Shown: positions 1-9,531, counted from the first letter of the stretch. The stretch: 64,000 nt of DNA from Draconibacterium halophilum (GCF_010448835.1 NZ_CP048409.1:4009501-4073500); one strand, 5' to 3'. The notes: a model not told the origin generated them from the sequence alone. A program made the numbers and translations.

Positions 1-1
1 A

Positions 2-1816
2 CTAATCGGCCGTTTAATGGCCGACAGTAAAATGCTGTACGAAGATCAGCTTGAAGCCTTGCATCGCGACAGTAAACGTGTGGGACATGCCGGTGAAGAC
101 ATCGATTATGCCTTGTTACTCGATGGTTTGAAAGCTGAACGCGAACAGGGCATTACCATCGATGTGGCTTACCGCTATTTCTCTACGGCAAAACGTAAAT
201 TTATTATTGCCGATACGCCGGGACACGAACAGTACACGCGTAACATGATTACCGGTGGATCGACAGCTAACCTGGCAATTATTTTAATTGATGCTCGCTA
301 TGGGGTAATTACCCAGACCAAACGACATACCTATTTGGCCAATCTCCTGGGTATTAAACACGTGGTGGTAGCCATTAATAAAATGGATTTGGTGGATTAC
401 GGTCAGGAGCGTTATGAGGAAATCAAATCGGATTACCAAGCGTTTGTTACCCAGCTTGATGTGCCCGATGTAAATTTCATCCCACTATCGGCATTAAAAG
501 GCGACAACGTTGTTGAAAAGGGCGAGAATATGAACTGGTATCATGGTCCTTGTTTACTTGAATTTCTGGAAAACGTACACGTAAGTTCCGATCGTAACTT
601 CGACGACCTGCGTTATCCGGTTCAGTATGTATTGCGTCCGGACATTAAATTCCGTGGCTTCTCAACATCAGTAGCTTCCGGAATCATTAAAAAAGGCGAT
701 GAGGTAATGGTGCTGCCTTCCATGAAAAAATCGAAAGTAGAGAAAATCGTTACCTACGACAAAGAGTTGGATTATGCTTTTCCACCGCAATCGGTAACAG
801 TTACTCTCGAAGATGAAATTGACATTTCGCGTGGCGACATGTTGGTGCACCCGGATAATTTGCCTCGTATGGATCGTCAGTTTGAGGCAATGCTGGTTTG
901 GATGGATGAAAACAACATGAACCTCTCTACTCAATTCTACATTAAACAAGCCAATAATACCACTAAAGCGCGCATCGACGAAATTAAATACAAGGTGGAT
1001 GTAAACACACTTGATAAATCGAAGATTGACAAATTAAACCTGAACGAAATTGGCCGTGCAGTAATAACCACTACCAAGCCGCTTTTCTTCGATCCGTATA
1101 AAAAGAACAAACAAACCGGTGCATTTATTTTAATCGATCCGGTTACGCATAATACCTGCGCGGTGGGTATGATTATTGATCGTTTGGAAAGCAAGAATCT
1201 ACCGTCGCGTATTACCGATGTTGATAAGGCAAAGATTGCCAAAGGCGAGGCACTGATTCAACCGGAAGAATACCTTCAGAAATACAACCAAAAAGGAGAA
1301 ACTATTTGGATTACAGGCTTACACGGCTCGGGTAAAAACGAACTGGCTTTTAGCCTGGAGAAAAAATTGTTCGACAATGGAGCAACAGCCGTATTGATAG
1401 ATGGTAGTTCGGTACGTTCAGGAATAAGTCGCGAGCTGGATTACTCTCCTGCCGACAGGGCTGAAAACCTGCGCCGTGTAGCTCACATTTGTAAGCTGCT
1501 GAACGATCAGGGAATTATTGCCATTGCATCGTTTATATCGCGTAACGAAAGTTTACGCAGCCAGGTCGCTGAAATTATTGGCGAAGAGCGTTTCCATATG
1601 TTTTATATGGATGCAGATTTGGAGTATTGTAAAAACAATAAACCGGAATTGTACGAATTGCTCGAACAAGGTAAAACAAGCAATCTTCCGGGTATTGATC
1701 TGGAATATGAAGCGCCAACAAATGCAAAACTGGTATTCAATCCGGAGAGTAATGAAGAGAACCTGGATGCTATTTTAGATTATTTAGCGCAAAACAAAGT
1801 ATATCCTAATCACTAA
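2..1816 (+). CDS. cysN: Sulfate adenylyltransferase subunit 1 / adenylylsulfate kinase fusion (CysN-CysC), 5' partial
   Basis: The frame is open from base 2 to the left edge and its first codons read LIGRL, the sequence that follows the CysN P-loop, so the true start lies outside the window and the ATG at 17 is internal. The GTPase part has DTPGH near nt 212 and NKMD near nt 377, followed by EF-Tu-like beta-barrel domains. From about nt 1300 a CysC (APS kinase) domain follows. CysN drives APS synthesis from ATP and sulfate with CysD; CysC phosphorylates APS to PAPS. In the kinase domain the P-loop reads GLHGSGKNE (Asn instead of the usual Ser/Thr after Lys) and the usual DGDxxR reads DGSSVR, so the kinase activity is doubtful. 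cysD is presumably just upstream. The stop lies 12 nt before the next gene. Confidence 0.93.
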   Translation, partial: LIGRLMADSKMLYEDQLEALHRDSKRVGHAGEDIDYALLLDGLKAEREQGITIDVAYRYFSTAKRKFIIADTPGHEQYTRNMITGGSTANLAIILIDARYGVITQTKRHTYLANLLGIKHVVVAINKMDLVDYGQERYEEIKSDYQAFVTQLDVPDVNFIPLSALKGDNVVEKGENMNWYHGPCLLEFLENVHVSSDRNFDDLRYPVQYVLRPDIKFRGFSTSVASGIIKKGDEVMVLPSMKKSKVEKIVTYDKELDYAFPPQSVTVTLEDEIDISRGDMLVHPDNLPRMDRQFEAMLVWMDENNMNLSTQFYIKQANNTTKARIDEIKYKVDVNTLDKSKIDKLNLNEIGRAVITTTKPLFFDPYKKNKQTGAFILIDPVTHNTCAVGMIIDRLESKNLPSRITDVDKAKIAKGEALIQPEEYLQKYNQKGETIWITGLHGSGKNELAFSLEKKLFDNGATAVLIDGSSVRSGISRELDYSPADRAENLRRVAHICKLLNDQGIIAIASFISRNESLRSQVAEIIGEERFHMFYMDADLEYCKNNKPELYELLEQGKTSNLPGIDLEYEAPTNAKLVFNPESNEENLDAILDYLAQNKVYPNH

Positions 1817-1828
1817 GGAAAAATACAA

Positions 1829-2836
1829 ATGAAAATTCTTGTTACAGGAACAGCCGGTTTTATCGGCTTTCATTTGGCGAACAAATTGGTGGAGGCCGGA
1901 GTAGAAGTTGTAGGCATAGATAATATTAACGATTACTATTCCACTGATCTGAAATATGCCCGTCTGGAGGAATCCGGTATTTCAAAGGAAGCTATAAACT
2001 GGCATCAAAAGGTGGTGAGCAAAAAAACTCCGGCTTATTCGTTTGTTCGGATGAATCTGGAAGACCGCGAGCAGATCGACCAACTTTTTGAAACCGAAAA
2101 GTTCGATATGGTATGTAATCTTGCGGCTCAGGCCGGGGTGCGTTACAGCATTGAAAATCCGCGTGCATACATCGATAGTAATATTGTAGGTTTTATTAAT
2201 ATACTTGAAGCCTGCCGCCACAATAACGTTAAGCACCTGGTTTATGCCAGCTCATCAAGTGTGTATGGGAACAGTGCCAAAATGCCACTATCGGTAGATG
2301 ATACTGTAGATAACCCGGTTAGTTTATACGCAGCCACTAAAAAAAGTAACGAATTAATGGCGCATACTTACAGCCACTTGTTTGGTATCCCAACAACCGG
2401 ATTGCGCTTTTTTACTGTTTATGGCCCATGGGGCCGACCGGATATGGCGTATTTTTCGTTTACCAAAAACATACTTTCAGGAGAAGCGATTAGAGTATTC
2501 AACCATGGCGACATGTATCGTGATTTTACCTATATCGACGATATTGTAAAGGGAATTGTTAAAATACTGAACGAGCCGCCTACATCTATTCCTCCCTATA
2601 AAGTTCACAACATTGGCAACTCCAGTCCGGTGAAACTGATGGATTTTATCGAAACTATTGAAAAAGCACTGGGACAAGCAGCTGTTAAAGAGTTTCACGA
2701 AATGCAACCCGGCGATGTGTATAAAACCTACGCCGATGTGAGCGTATTGAAAAGAGATTTTGGCTACTCGCCCGACACGCCATTGGCAAAAGGAATTGGC
2801 GAATTTGTAAAGTGGTACACAACGTTTTACAAGTAA
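1829..2836 (+). CDS. NAD-dependent epimerase, UDP-glucuronate 4-epimerase type
   Basis: 335-residue extended SDR. The Rossmann glycine motif GTAGFIG is at residues 7-13, the catalytic Ser cluster SSSS at 141-144 and the YxxxK dyad (YAATK) at 167-171. The stretch DNINDYYSTDLKYARL after the first beta-alpha unit is typical of UDP-glucuronate/UDP-galacturonate epimerases, which invert C4 of a UDP-uronic acid for capsule, O-antigen or exopolysaccharide. Cytoplasmic enzyme. It starts 12 nt after the CysN-CysC stop, suggesting cotranscription and a possible link to sulfated polysaccharide synthesis (inference). A strong inverted repeat follows. UDP-glucose 4-epimerase activity cannot be excluded from sequence alone. 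Confidence 0.88.
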   Translation: MKILVTGTAGFIGFHLANKLVEAGVEVVGIDNINDYYSTDLKYARLEESGISKEAINWHQKVVSKKTPAYSFVRMNLEDREQIDQLFETEKFDMVCNLAAQAGVRYSIENPRAYIDSNIVGFINILEACRHNNVKHLVYASSSSVYGNSAKMPLSVDDTVDNPVSLYAATKKSNELMAHTYSHLFGIPTTGLRFFTVYGPWGRPDMAYFSFTKNILSGEAIRVFNHGDMYRDFTYIDDIVKGIVKILNEPPTSIPPYKVHNIGNSSPVKLMDFIETIEKALGQAAVKEFHEMQPGDVYKTYADVSVLKRDFGYSPDTPLAKGIGEFVKWYTTFYK

Positions 2837-2841
2837 AAACA

Positions 2842-2887
2842 ATTCAGCGGGTGACTAGTTGTCTTAACTTTTAGTCACCCGTTGAAT
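2842..2887. terminator. Long perfect-stem hairpin between the convergent epimerase gene and rnpB
   Basis: Arms at 2842-2857 and 2872-2887 pair over 16 bp with one G-U, giving a 14-nt loop. It lies between two convergent transcription units. On the minus strand the stem is followed by a T-rich run, so it may stop transcripts leaving rnpB; on the plus strand there is no U tract. A second, 7-bp hairpin (ATCCCGA/TCGGGAT) sits at 2894-2919. Confidence 0.6.
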
Positions 2888-2983
2888 ATTGATATCCCGA
2901 CAAACTTCTTTATCGGGATTAATTCAACCAACAGAATTTTGCTCTCCATCTAACGCTGGATTCCAAATCCTGAGTTTTATTAA

Positions 2984-3404
2984 AAAGGCAAGCCTGTAAG
3001 CCGGGTCCTGTCAATCCTGACATTTATCGTCAGGAAAGCTTTATCATTTATCTTGCCCAGATATCACTACCTGAGTCCTGCAGCCTACCCCTCCAAAGTC
3101 CTTTGTGCGTTAGGAGCAAAACGGGCCGTTTCGCTGTACCGCAACAGCGGCAAACACTTTGGATATACATGGCTTTGCAACCCGCGAGACATACGGCTGA
3201 CGATGTTGCCACCGCCACCGGTGCGCTTTTACCACACCTTTTCACCCGTTCCCCGCTATGGACGAGCCATAACAAGGTGGTTATTTTCTGTTACGTTACT
3301 ATCCCCTTTCAAAGATCTTCCCGCTAAGAAGCACGGTGCCCTGCGTTGCCCGGACTTTCCTGACTGACATTAATAGTCAGCCCGATAAAGCGGCTTGCCG
3401 GTGC
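2984..3404 (-). ncRNA. rnpB: RNase P RNA (bacterial class A)
   Basis: The minus strand carries the hallmarks of M1 RNA: the 5' P1 strand GGCAAGCC pairs with GGCTTGCC at the 3' end, the conserved AGGAAAGTCCGGG box is at 3349-3361 (reverse complement), the AAAAGCGCACCGG core follows, ACAGAAATA-like sequence is present, and GGACCCGGCTTACAG lies near the 3' end. The length of about 420 nt fits class A. The RNA is the catalytic subunit that removes 5' leaders of pre-tRNAs. A short U run follows the 3' end. Open frames on both strands of this region are artefacts of the structured RNA. Ends are set from P1 pairing and are good to a few bases. Confidence 0.93.
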
Positions 3405-3508
3405 AAAAATAATAAAAGGATTAAGGTTAATGGATAAAGGATGAATTAAAAATAATAAAGGATGAATTGTTACTTCCACGATTATCTCTCCATTTAATCA
3501 TTCTTTAT

Positions 3509-4548
3509 TCATCCTTTCCTCAGTATCACCATTGTAGCACCGTAACCATATTCTTTAAACGAGGCATCCTGGAAGTAATATTTTTTGAATTTGCGTTTTA
3601 GCAGGTCACTCACTTGCTGTTTTAAAACACCCTGCCCCACACCATGAATGAACACTATTCGTTTGGTATGATTTTTTATCGCCAGGTTCATTTCCGATTC
3701 TACAGTTTCCATCTGTATGTCCAGCATTTCGCGGTTACTCAAACCTTCCGAATCGTCTAGTAATTCAGTTATGTGAAGATCAATCACCACTTCTTCCGAA
3801 GTTCGTTTTCGTTTTTTTCTTTTTGGTGCTTCAACAACTTCCTTCGCCTTTACCACTTTTTTGAAATCATCCTGGGTCAACTTATCCAGCTCGGTTTGAA
3901 AAGCATCAGAAGTAATTTTAAGCACTAAGGCATTCTTTTTGAAATACGAGTTCTCGCGAAAAGTCGATTCTTTGTAGAACTTCACCGGATTCACCCTGAA
4001 TTTCTTCACCATTGGTGTATTCCACTCACTTTCTGTTTCGCGAAAATAAATCAACTGAAAGCCAAAATCAGGCAAATCACTTAATTCCTCCTGAACTAAG
4101 GCATCAATTTTCTCTTTTGAATTGGAACGAACCGTGCCTTGTTTTACGGCCTCAACACCATCAGTTTTGATGTACGAATAATTAAAGAGCACTGTAAAAT
4201 TACTGTCGTTTACCAGGTATAATTCTATTTCGCCCGAAAGTGGATTTTTCGGATCTTCAGGAACAAAACAAAAATAAAATTCAGCTGTATTTTTTCCGTT
4301 AATAATCTCTCCTTTCGGCTCAATGTATTCAGGTTCTGATTCCACTTCAACAGGTGCTTCGTGCTGAGCCGGTTCATTACTTCTTACATTCATTTCCGGA
4401 GCACTCACATTCACCAACTCTTTTATCGGATAAGGCACCTCAAAACCATCATCACCTTCTACATTTACCGTATTCTTGTTTACAAATCCGGTTACTATCC
4501 CCCACCAATATCGTTTAAGAACTTTACCTTATCTCCTACTTTAACCAT
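3509..4548 (-). CDS. DUF2027/Smr-domain protein, reading frame broken near the N-terminus by a one-base deletion
   Basis: The intact frame (309 codons, GTG at 4438) begins inside the protein. Upstream, an ATG at 4548 opens with MVKVGDKVKFLNDIGGG, the standard DUF2027 start, but the C5 run (plus strand) at 4499-4503 is one base short: restoring one base joins ...IGGGIVTGFVNKN... to the downstream frame and gives 346 residues. The middle is DUF2027. The C-terminal roughly 90 residues form an Smr domain with DLHI and HGVGQGVLK motifs; such domains act as nucleases on DNA or on mRNA of stalled ribosomes. Divergent from queA, with a TACTTTTG promoter motif just upstream. The break is either an assembly error or a homopolymer phase switch. 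Confidence 0.85.
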
Positions 4549-4566
4549 GACTTTTTTACTTTTGTG

Positions 4567-4574
4567 CAAAAGTA
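4567..4574 (-). promoter_or_regulatory. TAnnTTTG -7 element for the DUF2027-Smr gene
   Basis: The minus strand reads TACTTTTG, matching the Bacteroidota primary-sigma -7 consensus, about 20 nt before the ATG at 4548. The -33 element is weak (ATG where TTG is expected). Confidence 0.5.
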
Positions 4575-4609
4575 CAATTTTATAATAGAACATTGGTAGC
4601 CTCTTGGTC

Positions 4610-4648
4610 TTTACTGATAGCCTTACTTTGAGTGAGGCTATCAGTAAA
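4610..4648. promoter_or_regulatory. 13-bp perfect inverted repeat in the divergent queA / DUF2027-Smr spacer
   Basis: Arms TTTACTGATAGCC (4610-4622) and its exact complement (4636-4648) flank a 13-nt spacer. Because the neighbouring genes diverge it is not an ordinary terminator. It could be an operator or a 5'-leader structure. A TACTTTTG motif at 4665-4672 lies between it and the queA start. Confidence 0.5.
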
Positions 4649-4692
4649 GAATTAGAAAAAAGATTACTTTTGCCTCACAAAAGAAGAACGGT

Positions 4693-5904
4693 TTGAGCAC
4701 ATACAAAAACATAAAGATCAGCGATTACTCGTACGATCTCCCCGATGAGCGGATTGCCAAATACCCTTTGAATGAGCGCGATAAATCTAAGTTGTTAATC
4801 AGTCAAAACGGAACAATTCAGCAAGATATTTTTGAAAACTGTACCAATTACCTGCCTGAAGAGGCGCAGCTGGTTTTTAACAATACCCGCGTTATCCATG
4901 CCCGTTTATTCTTTTACAAGGAAACCGGTGCAAAAATCGAGATCTTTTGCCTGGAACCTGTAGAACCGGCCGATTACCAGGTGGCTTTTCAGGAAACCGA
5001 GGAGGTAACCTGGAAATGCATGGTGGGCAATTCAAAAAAATGGAAGGAAGGTTTTCTGAACCAGACATTTAAAATTGATGAAGAAACGATTGAGCTGACC
5101 GCCGCAAAAATAGCACAGGAGGGTAATTCTTTTCACATTCGTTTTGTGTGGAACGGTGGTGTTCATTTTTCAGAAATTATCGAGCATATTGGCCAGTTGC
5201 CAATTCCGCCATACCTTAACCGTGACACTGAAGAAAGTGACGAAGAAACTTACCAGACGGTTTATGCCAAAATCGATGGTTCGGTGGCAGCACCAACAGC
5301 CGGATTACATTTCACCAACCCCGTAATTGAGCAACTTACAGCTAAAAACATTACAACAAGCGAAATAACATTACATGTTGGAGCCGGCACTTTTCAGCCG
5401 GTAAAATCGGCTACTATTGAGGGACATACCATGCACCACGAACAAGTGATTATCCCGATTGATATTTTGCGTTCTTTTCTGGAAAATCCGAACAATATAA
5501 TTGCAGTAGGAACCACTTCTGTGCGCTCGCTGGAAAGTTTGTATTGGATTGGATTGCAACTGGAAGAAAAACGTTTCGATCCTTTTCACCCTGAAATAAA
5601 ACAGTGGGAACCGTATGAGAACGAAGCCAAAATATCCATTGAAAAAGCCGTGCAAAACATCATTTATTTTTTGGCCGAGAACGAAGAGAACGCGATTCGT
5701 TTCTCAACGCAAATTATCATTTTGCCGGGTTACGATTTTAAACTCATCAATGGCATGTTTACTAACTTTCATCAGCCGCAAAGTACATTGTTGCTGTTAA
5801 TCAGCGCGTTTTTGGGCACCGACTGGCAGAAAGTTTACCATTATGCACTAGCCAACAACTTCCGGTTTTTGAGTTATGGCGACAGCAACCTTTATTTAAA
5901 ATAA
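4693..5904 (+). CDS. queA: S-adenosylmethionine:tRNA ribosyltransferase-isomerase
   Basis: 403 residues. It begins with the conserved IKISDYSYDLPDERIAKYP block and contains GSVAAPTAGLHF, LHVGAGTFQPV and the C-terminal NFHQPQSTLLLL block, all QueA signatures. The enzyme transfers and isomerises the ribosyl moiety of SAM onto preQ1 in tRNA to make epoxyqueuosine, the penultimate step of queuosine synthesis. Somewhat longer than the roughly 350-residue proteobacterial form because of an acidic insert around residues 300-330. The start chosen is TTG at 4693, since no ATG lies near and the conserved N-terminus begins immediately. Its stop is separated by one base from the next ATG, indicating translational coupling. 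Confidence 0.95.
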   Translation: MSTYKNIKISDYSYDLPDERIAKYPLNERDKSKLLISQNGTIQQDIFENCTNYLPEEAQLVFNNTRVIHARLFFYKETGAKIEIFCLEPVEPADYQVAFQETEEVTWKCMVGNSKKWKEGFLNQTFKIDEETIELTAAKIAQEGNSFHIRFVWNGGVHFSEIIEHIGQLPIPPYLNRDTEESDEETYQTVYAKIDGSVAAPTAGLHFTNPVIEQLTAKNITTSEITLHVGAGTFQPVKSATIEGHTMHHEQVIIPIDILRSFLENPNNIIAVGTTSVRSLESLYWIGLQLEEKRFDPFHPEIKQWEPYENEAKISIEKAVQNIIYFLAENEENAIRFSTQIIILPGYDFKLINGMFTNFHQPQSTLLLLISAFLGTDWQKVYHYALANNFRFLSYGDSNLYLK

Positions 5905-5905
5905 A

Positions 5906-7687
5906 ATGAAAAATAAAATCAATCTACTCCTCACAGTTTTACTGCTTTGGTCATTCACCGCTTTTTCGCAGCAAAATGAAGTTAAATGGTGGAACCCGGC
6001 AGAAAACAGTGCCGACGTTATCGACGGACAAGGCTGGAAAGACGGATTGGCAACTCCCTACGACCGACTTCCTGAAAAAGCAGAAAACACCGTTCGTGAT
6101 GCGGTTTGGAACCTATCGAAACATACAGCAGGATTAAAAATACGTTTTCGTACAAATGCTTCAGAAATAAAAGTACGTTATCAGGTTGGTGGAAATATTA
6201 ACATGCCTCACATGCCATCAACCGGTGTTAGTGGAATCGATTTATATGCAAAAGACAGTGATGGAAAATGGATGTGGTGTCGCGGACATTATTCGTTTGG
6301 CGATACCATTACCTATGAGTTTCGCAATATCACACCCAACGACAATTACCACAAAATGGGGCGCGAATATCACTTGTATCTGCCACTTTACAACTCGGTT
6401 AAATGGATGGAAATTGGGGTAGCCAGTGATGTGCTTTTTAAGCCTATTCCCTTACGAAAGGAAAAGCCGATAGTCGTTTACGGAACTTCCATTGCTCAAG
6501 GTGGTTGTGCCTCGCGGCCGGGCATGGCCTGGACATCCATCATCGAACGAAAAATGGATAATCCGCTGATTAACCTGGCCTTCTCAGGAAATGGAAGAAT
6601 GGAAAATGAAGTTACTGAATTGCTCAGCGAAATTGATGCGAAAGTTTATATTTTAGATTGTTTGCCAAATCTTACGCTAGGTGATAAATATTCAGAAGAG
6701 AATATTTATCAGAAAGTGTTGAATACCGTAAAAATAGTACGATCGAAATCTTCGGCGCCAATATTGCTTGTTGAGCATGCAGGTTATGGTCATGGAAGCA
6801 GCAACAAAGCGCTAAAAGCAAGTACCGATCGATTAAATGCAGCACAGGCCAAAGCTTTTGCCGATCTGATGACAGAAGGCTACACCAATCTGACAGTATT
6901 AACTCAAAAAGAACTGAATCTCGATTTCGACAGTTATGTCGACGGCGTGCATCCTACCGACAAAGGAATGGAACAATATGCAGAAGCGTACGAAGCGAAA
7001 CTTCGCGATTTTTTGAATCGGCCAAAAGGAACCTTTTCTACTACAATACCAATTTCTCAATCGCGCGAACCAGGTAGCTACAACTGGGAAGCCCGACATA
7101 ACAAACTACTGGAAATGAATAGAACCAATCCTCCAAAAATCTGCTTTATCGGAAATTCTATTACGCATTACTGGGGTGGCAAACCCGCTGATCCAAGAAA
7201 AGCCGGACCGGAATCGTGGAATAAATACCTGGGCGATCTTTCAGTTCAGAACTATGGATTTGGCTGGGACCGCGTTGAAAACGTATTGTGGCGCATTTAC
7301 CATGAAGAGCTGGACGGATTTCAGGCAGAACAGGTTGTTTTTATGCTTGGAACCAATAACCTTCACTTAAATACCGAGGAAGAGATTGTTTGCGGATTAC
7401 AGTTGGTTTACCAGGCGGTGAAAACCCGGCAACCACATGCCCGGGTGCTGATTCTTGGAATTTACCCGCGAAGAAACGAAGAAAAACGCGTAGCATCGCT
7501 GAACTTAAAAATTGCTCAGCTTGCCGGAGAAATGGGACTTGACTATGCCGATGTTGGAATTGTTCTACTCAAAGAAAATGGAAAAATTGATGAATCGCTC
7601 TTTTCTGACGGACTTCATCCCAACGCTGCCGGCTACAATAAACTGGCACCTAAAATCAGACAACTACTAACTCAACATTCAAATTAA
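5906..7687 (+). CDS. Secreted protein with two SGNH/GDSL hydrolase domains
   Basis: 593 residues with a Sec signal peptide (hydrophobic stretch ending TAFSQQ). After an N-terminal beta-rich segment (about residues 25-180, the SGNH-associated N domain), a first SGNH domain shows GTSIAQGG and DGVHPTDKGM (Ser block and Asp-x-x-His block). A second, different SGNH domain from about residue 410 has GNSITHYWGG, GTNN and DGLHPNAAGY. Both retain Ser and DxxH residues, so both may be active carbohydrate esterases, probably deacetylating polysaccharide in the periplasm or outside the cell. It starts 1 nt after queA although the functions look unrelated. Substrate not predictable. Confidence 0.88.
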   Translation: MKNKINLLLTVLLLWSFTAFSQQNEVKWWNPAENSADVIDGQGWKDGLATPYDRLPEKAENTVRDAVWNLSKHTAGLKIRFRTNASEIKVRYQVGGNINMPHMPSTGVSGIDLYAKDSDGKWMWCRGHYSFGDTITYEFRNITPNDNYHKMGREYHLYLPLYNSVKWMEIGVASDVLFKPIPLRKEKPIVVYGTSIAQGGCASRPGMAWTSIIERKMDNPLINLAFSGNGRMENEVTELLSEIDAKVYILDCLPNLTLGDKYSEENIYQKVLNTVKIVRSKSSAPILLVEHAGYGHGSSNKALKASTDRLNAAQAKAFADLMTEGYTNLTVLTQKELNLDFDSYVDGVHPTDKGMEQYAEAYEAKLRDFLNRPKGTFSTTIPISQSREPGSYNWEARHNKLLEMNRTNPPKICFIGNSITHYWGGKPADPRKAGPESWNKYLGDLSVQNYGFGWDRVENVLWRIYHEELDGFQAEQVVFMLGTNNLHLNTEEEIVCGLQLVYQAVKTRQPHARVLILGIYPRRNEEKRVASLNLKIAQLAGEMGLDYADVGIVLLKENGKIDESLFSDGLHPNAAGYNKLAPKIRQLLTQHSN

Positions 7688-7771
7688 GTTGATGTTATAG
7701 CTATTGTAAATAACATTTTTTAATACTAAATATTTGCACAAAAGCGAACTTTAACCATATTTACAGCTATT

Positions 7772-9436
7772 ATGCAGAGAGATAAAATCAACAGCTTTTC
7801 CGCCTTTATTTCTGAATCAGTTAAAAATTATGCCAACAATAAGGCACTTGGATTTATTAATGAGGAATACCTTACCTACAGCGAAATGGGGCAAAAAATC
7901 TCCGCTGTTCAGGCATTTTTAGAAAAGCTTGGCATTGGCGAGGGCGACAAAGTAATTATCTATAGCCAGAATATGCCAACCTGGGGAGTTGTTTATTTTG
8001 CACTGCAGTGCTCGGGAATTGTGGCAGTTCCGGTTCTTCCCGATTTTAGTCCGGTCGAATTGGAAAATGTAATAAAACATTCCGAGTCTAAAGCCCTATT
8101 TATTTCTGAAAATCTTCAGTATAAACTAAAAGACACTGACGCTTCTTCACTGGATATTATTGTAACGATTGATGATCTGTCGCTTTTAAAAGCGGAAGAC
8201 ACATCAGTAGTTTTCGACGAAAACGCAACCAGCAAAAAAGCTTATACACCAAAAGAAAATGAGTTGGCCGTGCTGATTTACACCTCCGGAACAACCGGAA
8301 ACTCAAAAGGTGTTATGCTTTCGCAGAAAAATATTATTGCCAATGTGGTTCAGTCGGGAGCTGTTCAGAAAATCACTGAAGATTTCCGTTTCTTATCGGT
8401 ACTGCCTTTGTCTCACACCTACGAAAACACCATCGGTTTTTTACTGGCAATATATAGCGGAGCAAGTGTTACCTATTTACGCAAGCCGCCAACAGCAAGT
8501 GTTTTGCTGCCTGCGTTAAAATCATTGCGCCCCACTATAATACTTACGGTACCAATGATTATCGAGAAAATCTATAAAAACAGTATTTTACCCGGCATTA
8601 ACAAAAAGGCTTTTACCCGTGTGTTGCATCGTTTTCGTCCTACACGCAAGTTGGTTCACCGTTTGGCAGGAAAGAAACTAATGGAAACTTTTGGTGGCCG
8701 CATCCAGTTTTTTGGCATTGGCGGTGCAAAACTCGACGGCAAAGTGGAACGTTTTCTGCGCGATGCAAAATTCCCGTACGCCATTGGTTATGGCTTAACT
8801 GAAACCTCACCTCTTATTGCTGGCTCAAATCCTACCACAACACGTTTCAGAGCAATTGGCCCAAAAGTTATTAATTGTGAACTAAAAATTCATGATCCGA
8901 ATCCGGCAACCGGAGAAGGCGAAATCTGGGCAAAAGGGCCAAACGTAATGTTGGGCTACTACAAAAATCCGGAAGAAACAAAACGTGTTTTAACCGACGA
9001 CGGCTGGTTTAAAACCGGCGACCTCGGCGTTTTTGATAAAGATGGATGGCTAAGCCACAAAGGCCGGTTGAAAAATATGATAGTAGGTGCCAATGGAGAA
9101 AATATATATCCTGAAGAAATAGAGTCCATCATCAACAATTTTAGGCATGTTGTAGAGTCGGTAGTAATCGAAAAAAAAGGACAACTGGTAGCACTGGTTC
9201 ATTTTAACAGGGAGGAACTGGAGCAAAAAGTGAGAGAAATGCGTTCTGAATTGGGAGATAGAATGGATGAAATATCTCAGCATGTAGATGAAAAAATTGA
9301 CGAGTTAAGTGTTGAGCTTAAAGATTACATTAATTCACGCGTTAATAAATTCTCAAAAGTCCAGCAATTTATTTCTCATCCTACTCCTTTTATTAAAACC
9401 GCTACTCAAAAAATTAAGCGTTACCTTTATCATTAA
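7772..9436 (+). CDS. AMP-dependent acyl-CoA synthetase (long-chain fatty acid-CoA ligase type)
   Basis: 554 residues of the ANL superfamily. The P-loop-like motif YTSGTTGNSKG is at 170-180, GYGLTETSP follows the acyl-binding region, then TGDLG with the hinge, and GRLKNMIVGANGENIYPEEIE with the A10 region near the C-terminus. It activates a carboxylic acid to acyl-AMP and then acyl-CoA. The C-terminal part after about residue 470 is longer and charged (coiled-coil-like) and the protein ends with KTATQKIKRY, containing the usual catalytic Lys region. The chain-length preference cannot be read from sequence. Monocistronic by spacing. Confidence 0.9.
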   Translation: MQRDKINSFSAFISESVKNYANNKALGFINEEYLTYSEMGQKISAVQAFLEKLGIGEGDKVIIYSQNMPTWGVVYFALQCSGIVAVPVLPDFSPVELENVIKHSESKALFISENLQYKLKDTDASSLDIIVTIDDLSLLKAEDTSVVFDENATSKKAYTPKENELAVLIYTSGTTGNSKGVMLSQKNIIANVVQSGAVQKITEDFRFLSVLPLSHTYENTIGFLLAIYSGASVTYLRKPPTASVLLPALKSLRPTIILTVPMIIEKIYKNSILPGINKKAFTRVLHRFRPTRKLVHRLAGKKLMETFGGRIQFFGIGGAKLDGKVERFLRDAKFPYAIGYGLTETSPLIAGSNPTTTRFRAIGPKVINCELKIHDPNPATGEGEIWAKGPNVMLGYYKNPEETKRVLTDDGWFKTGDLGVFDKDGWLSHKGRLKNMIVGANGENIYPEEIESIINNFRHVVESVVIEKKGQLVALVHFNREELEQKVREMRSELGDRMDEISQHVDEKIDELSVELKDYINSRVNKFSKVQQFISHPTPFIKTATQKIKRYLYH

Positions 9437-9531
9437 GTCCCTAAAAAATCAGGATTATCCCTTATTTAGAATCAAAACAAAAGGATAAAATTTTACATTC
9501 GTGGGTTCAATTTGAAAAAAATAAAAAACCT

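Noticed and set aside
3048..3367. Open frames on both strands, up to 104 codons, in the rnpB region
   Set aside because: They lie wholly within RNase P RNA with its conserved boxes and P1 pairing; the translations match no domain.
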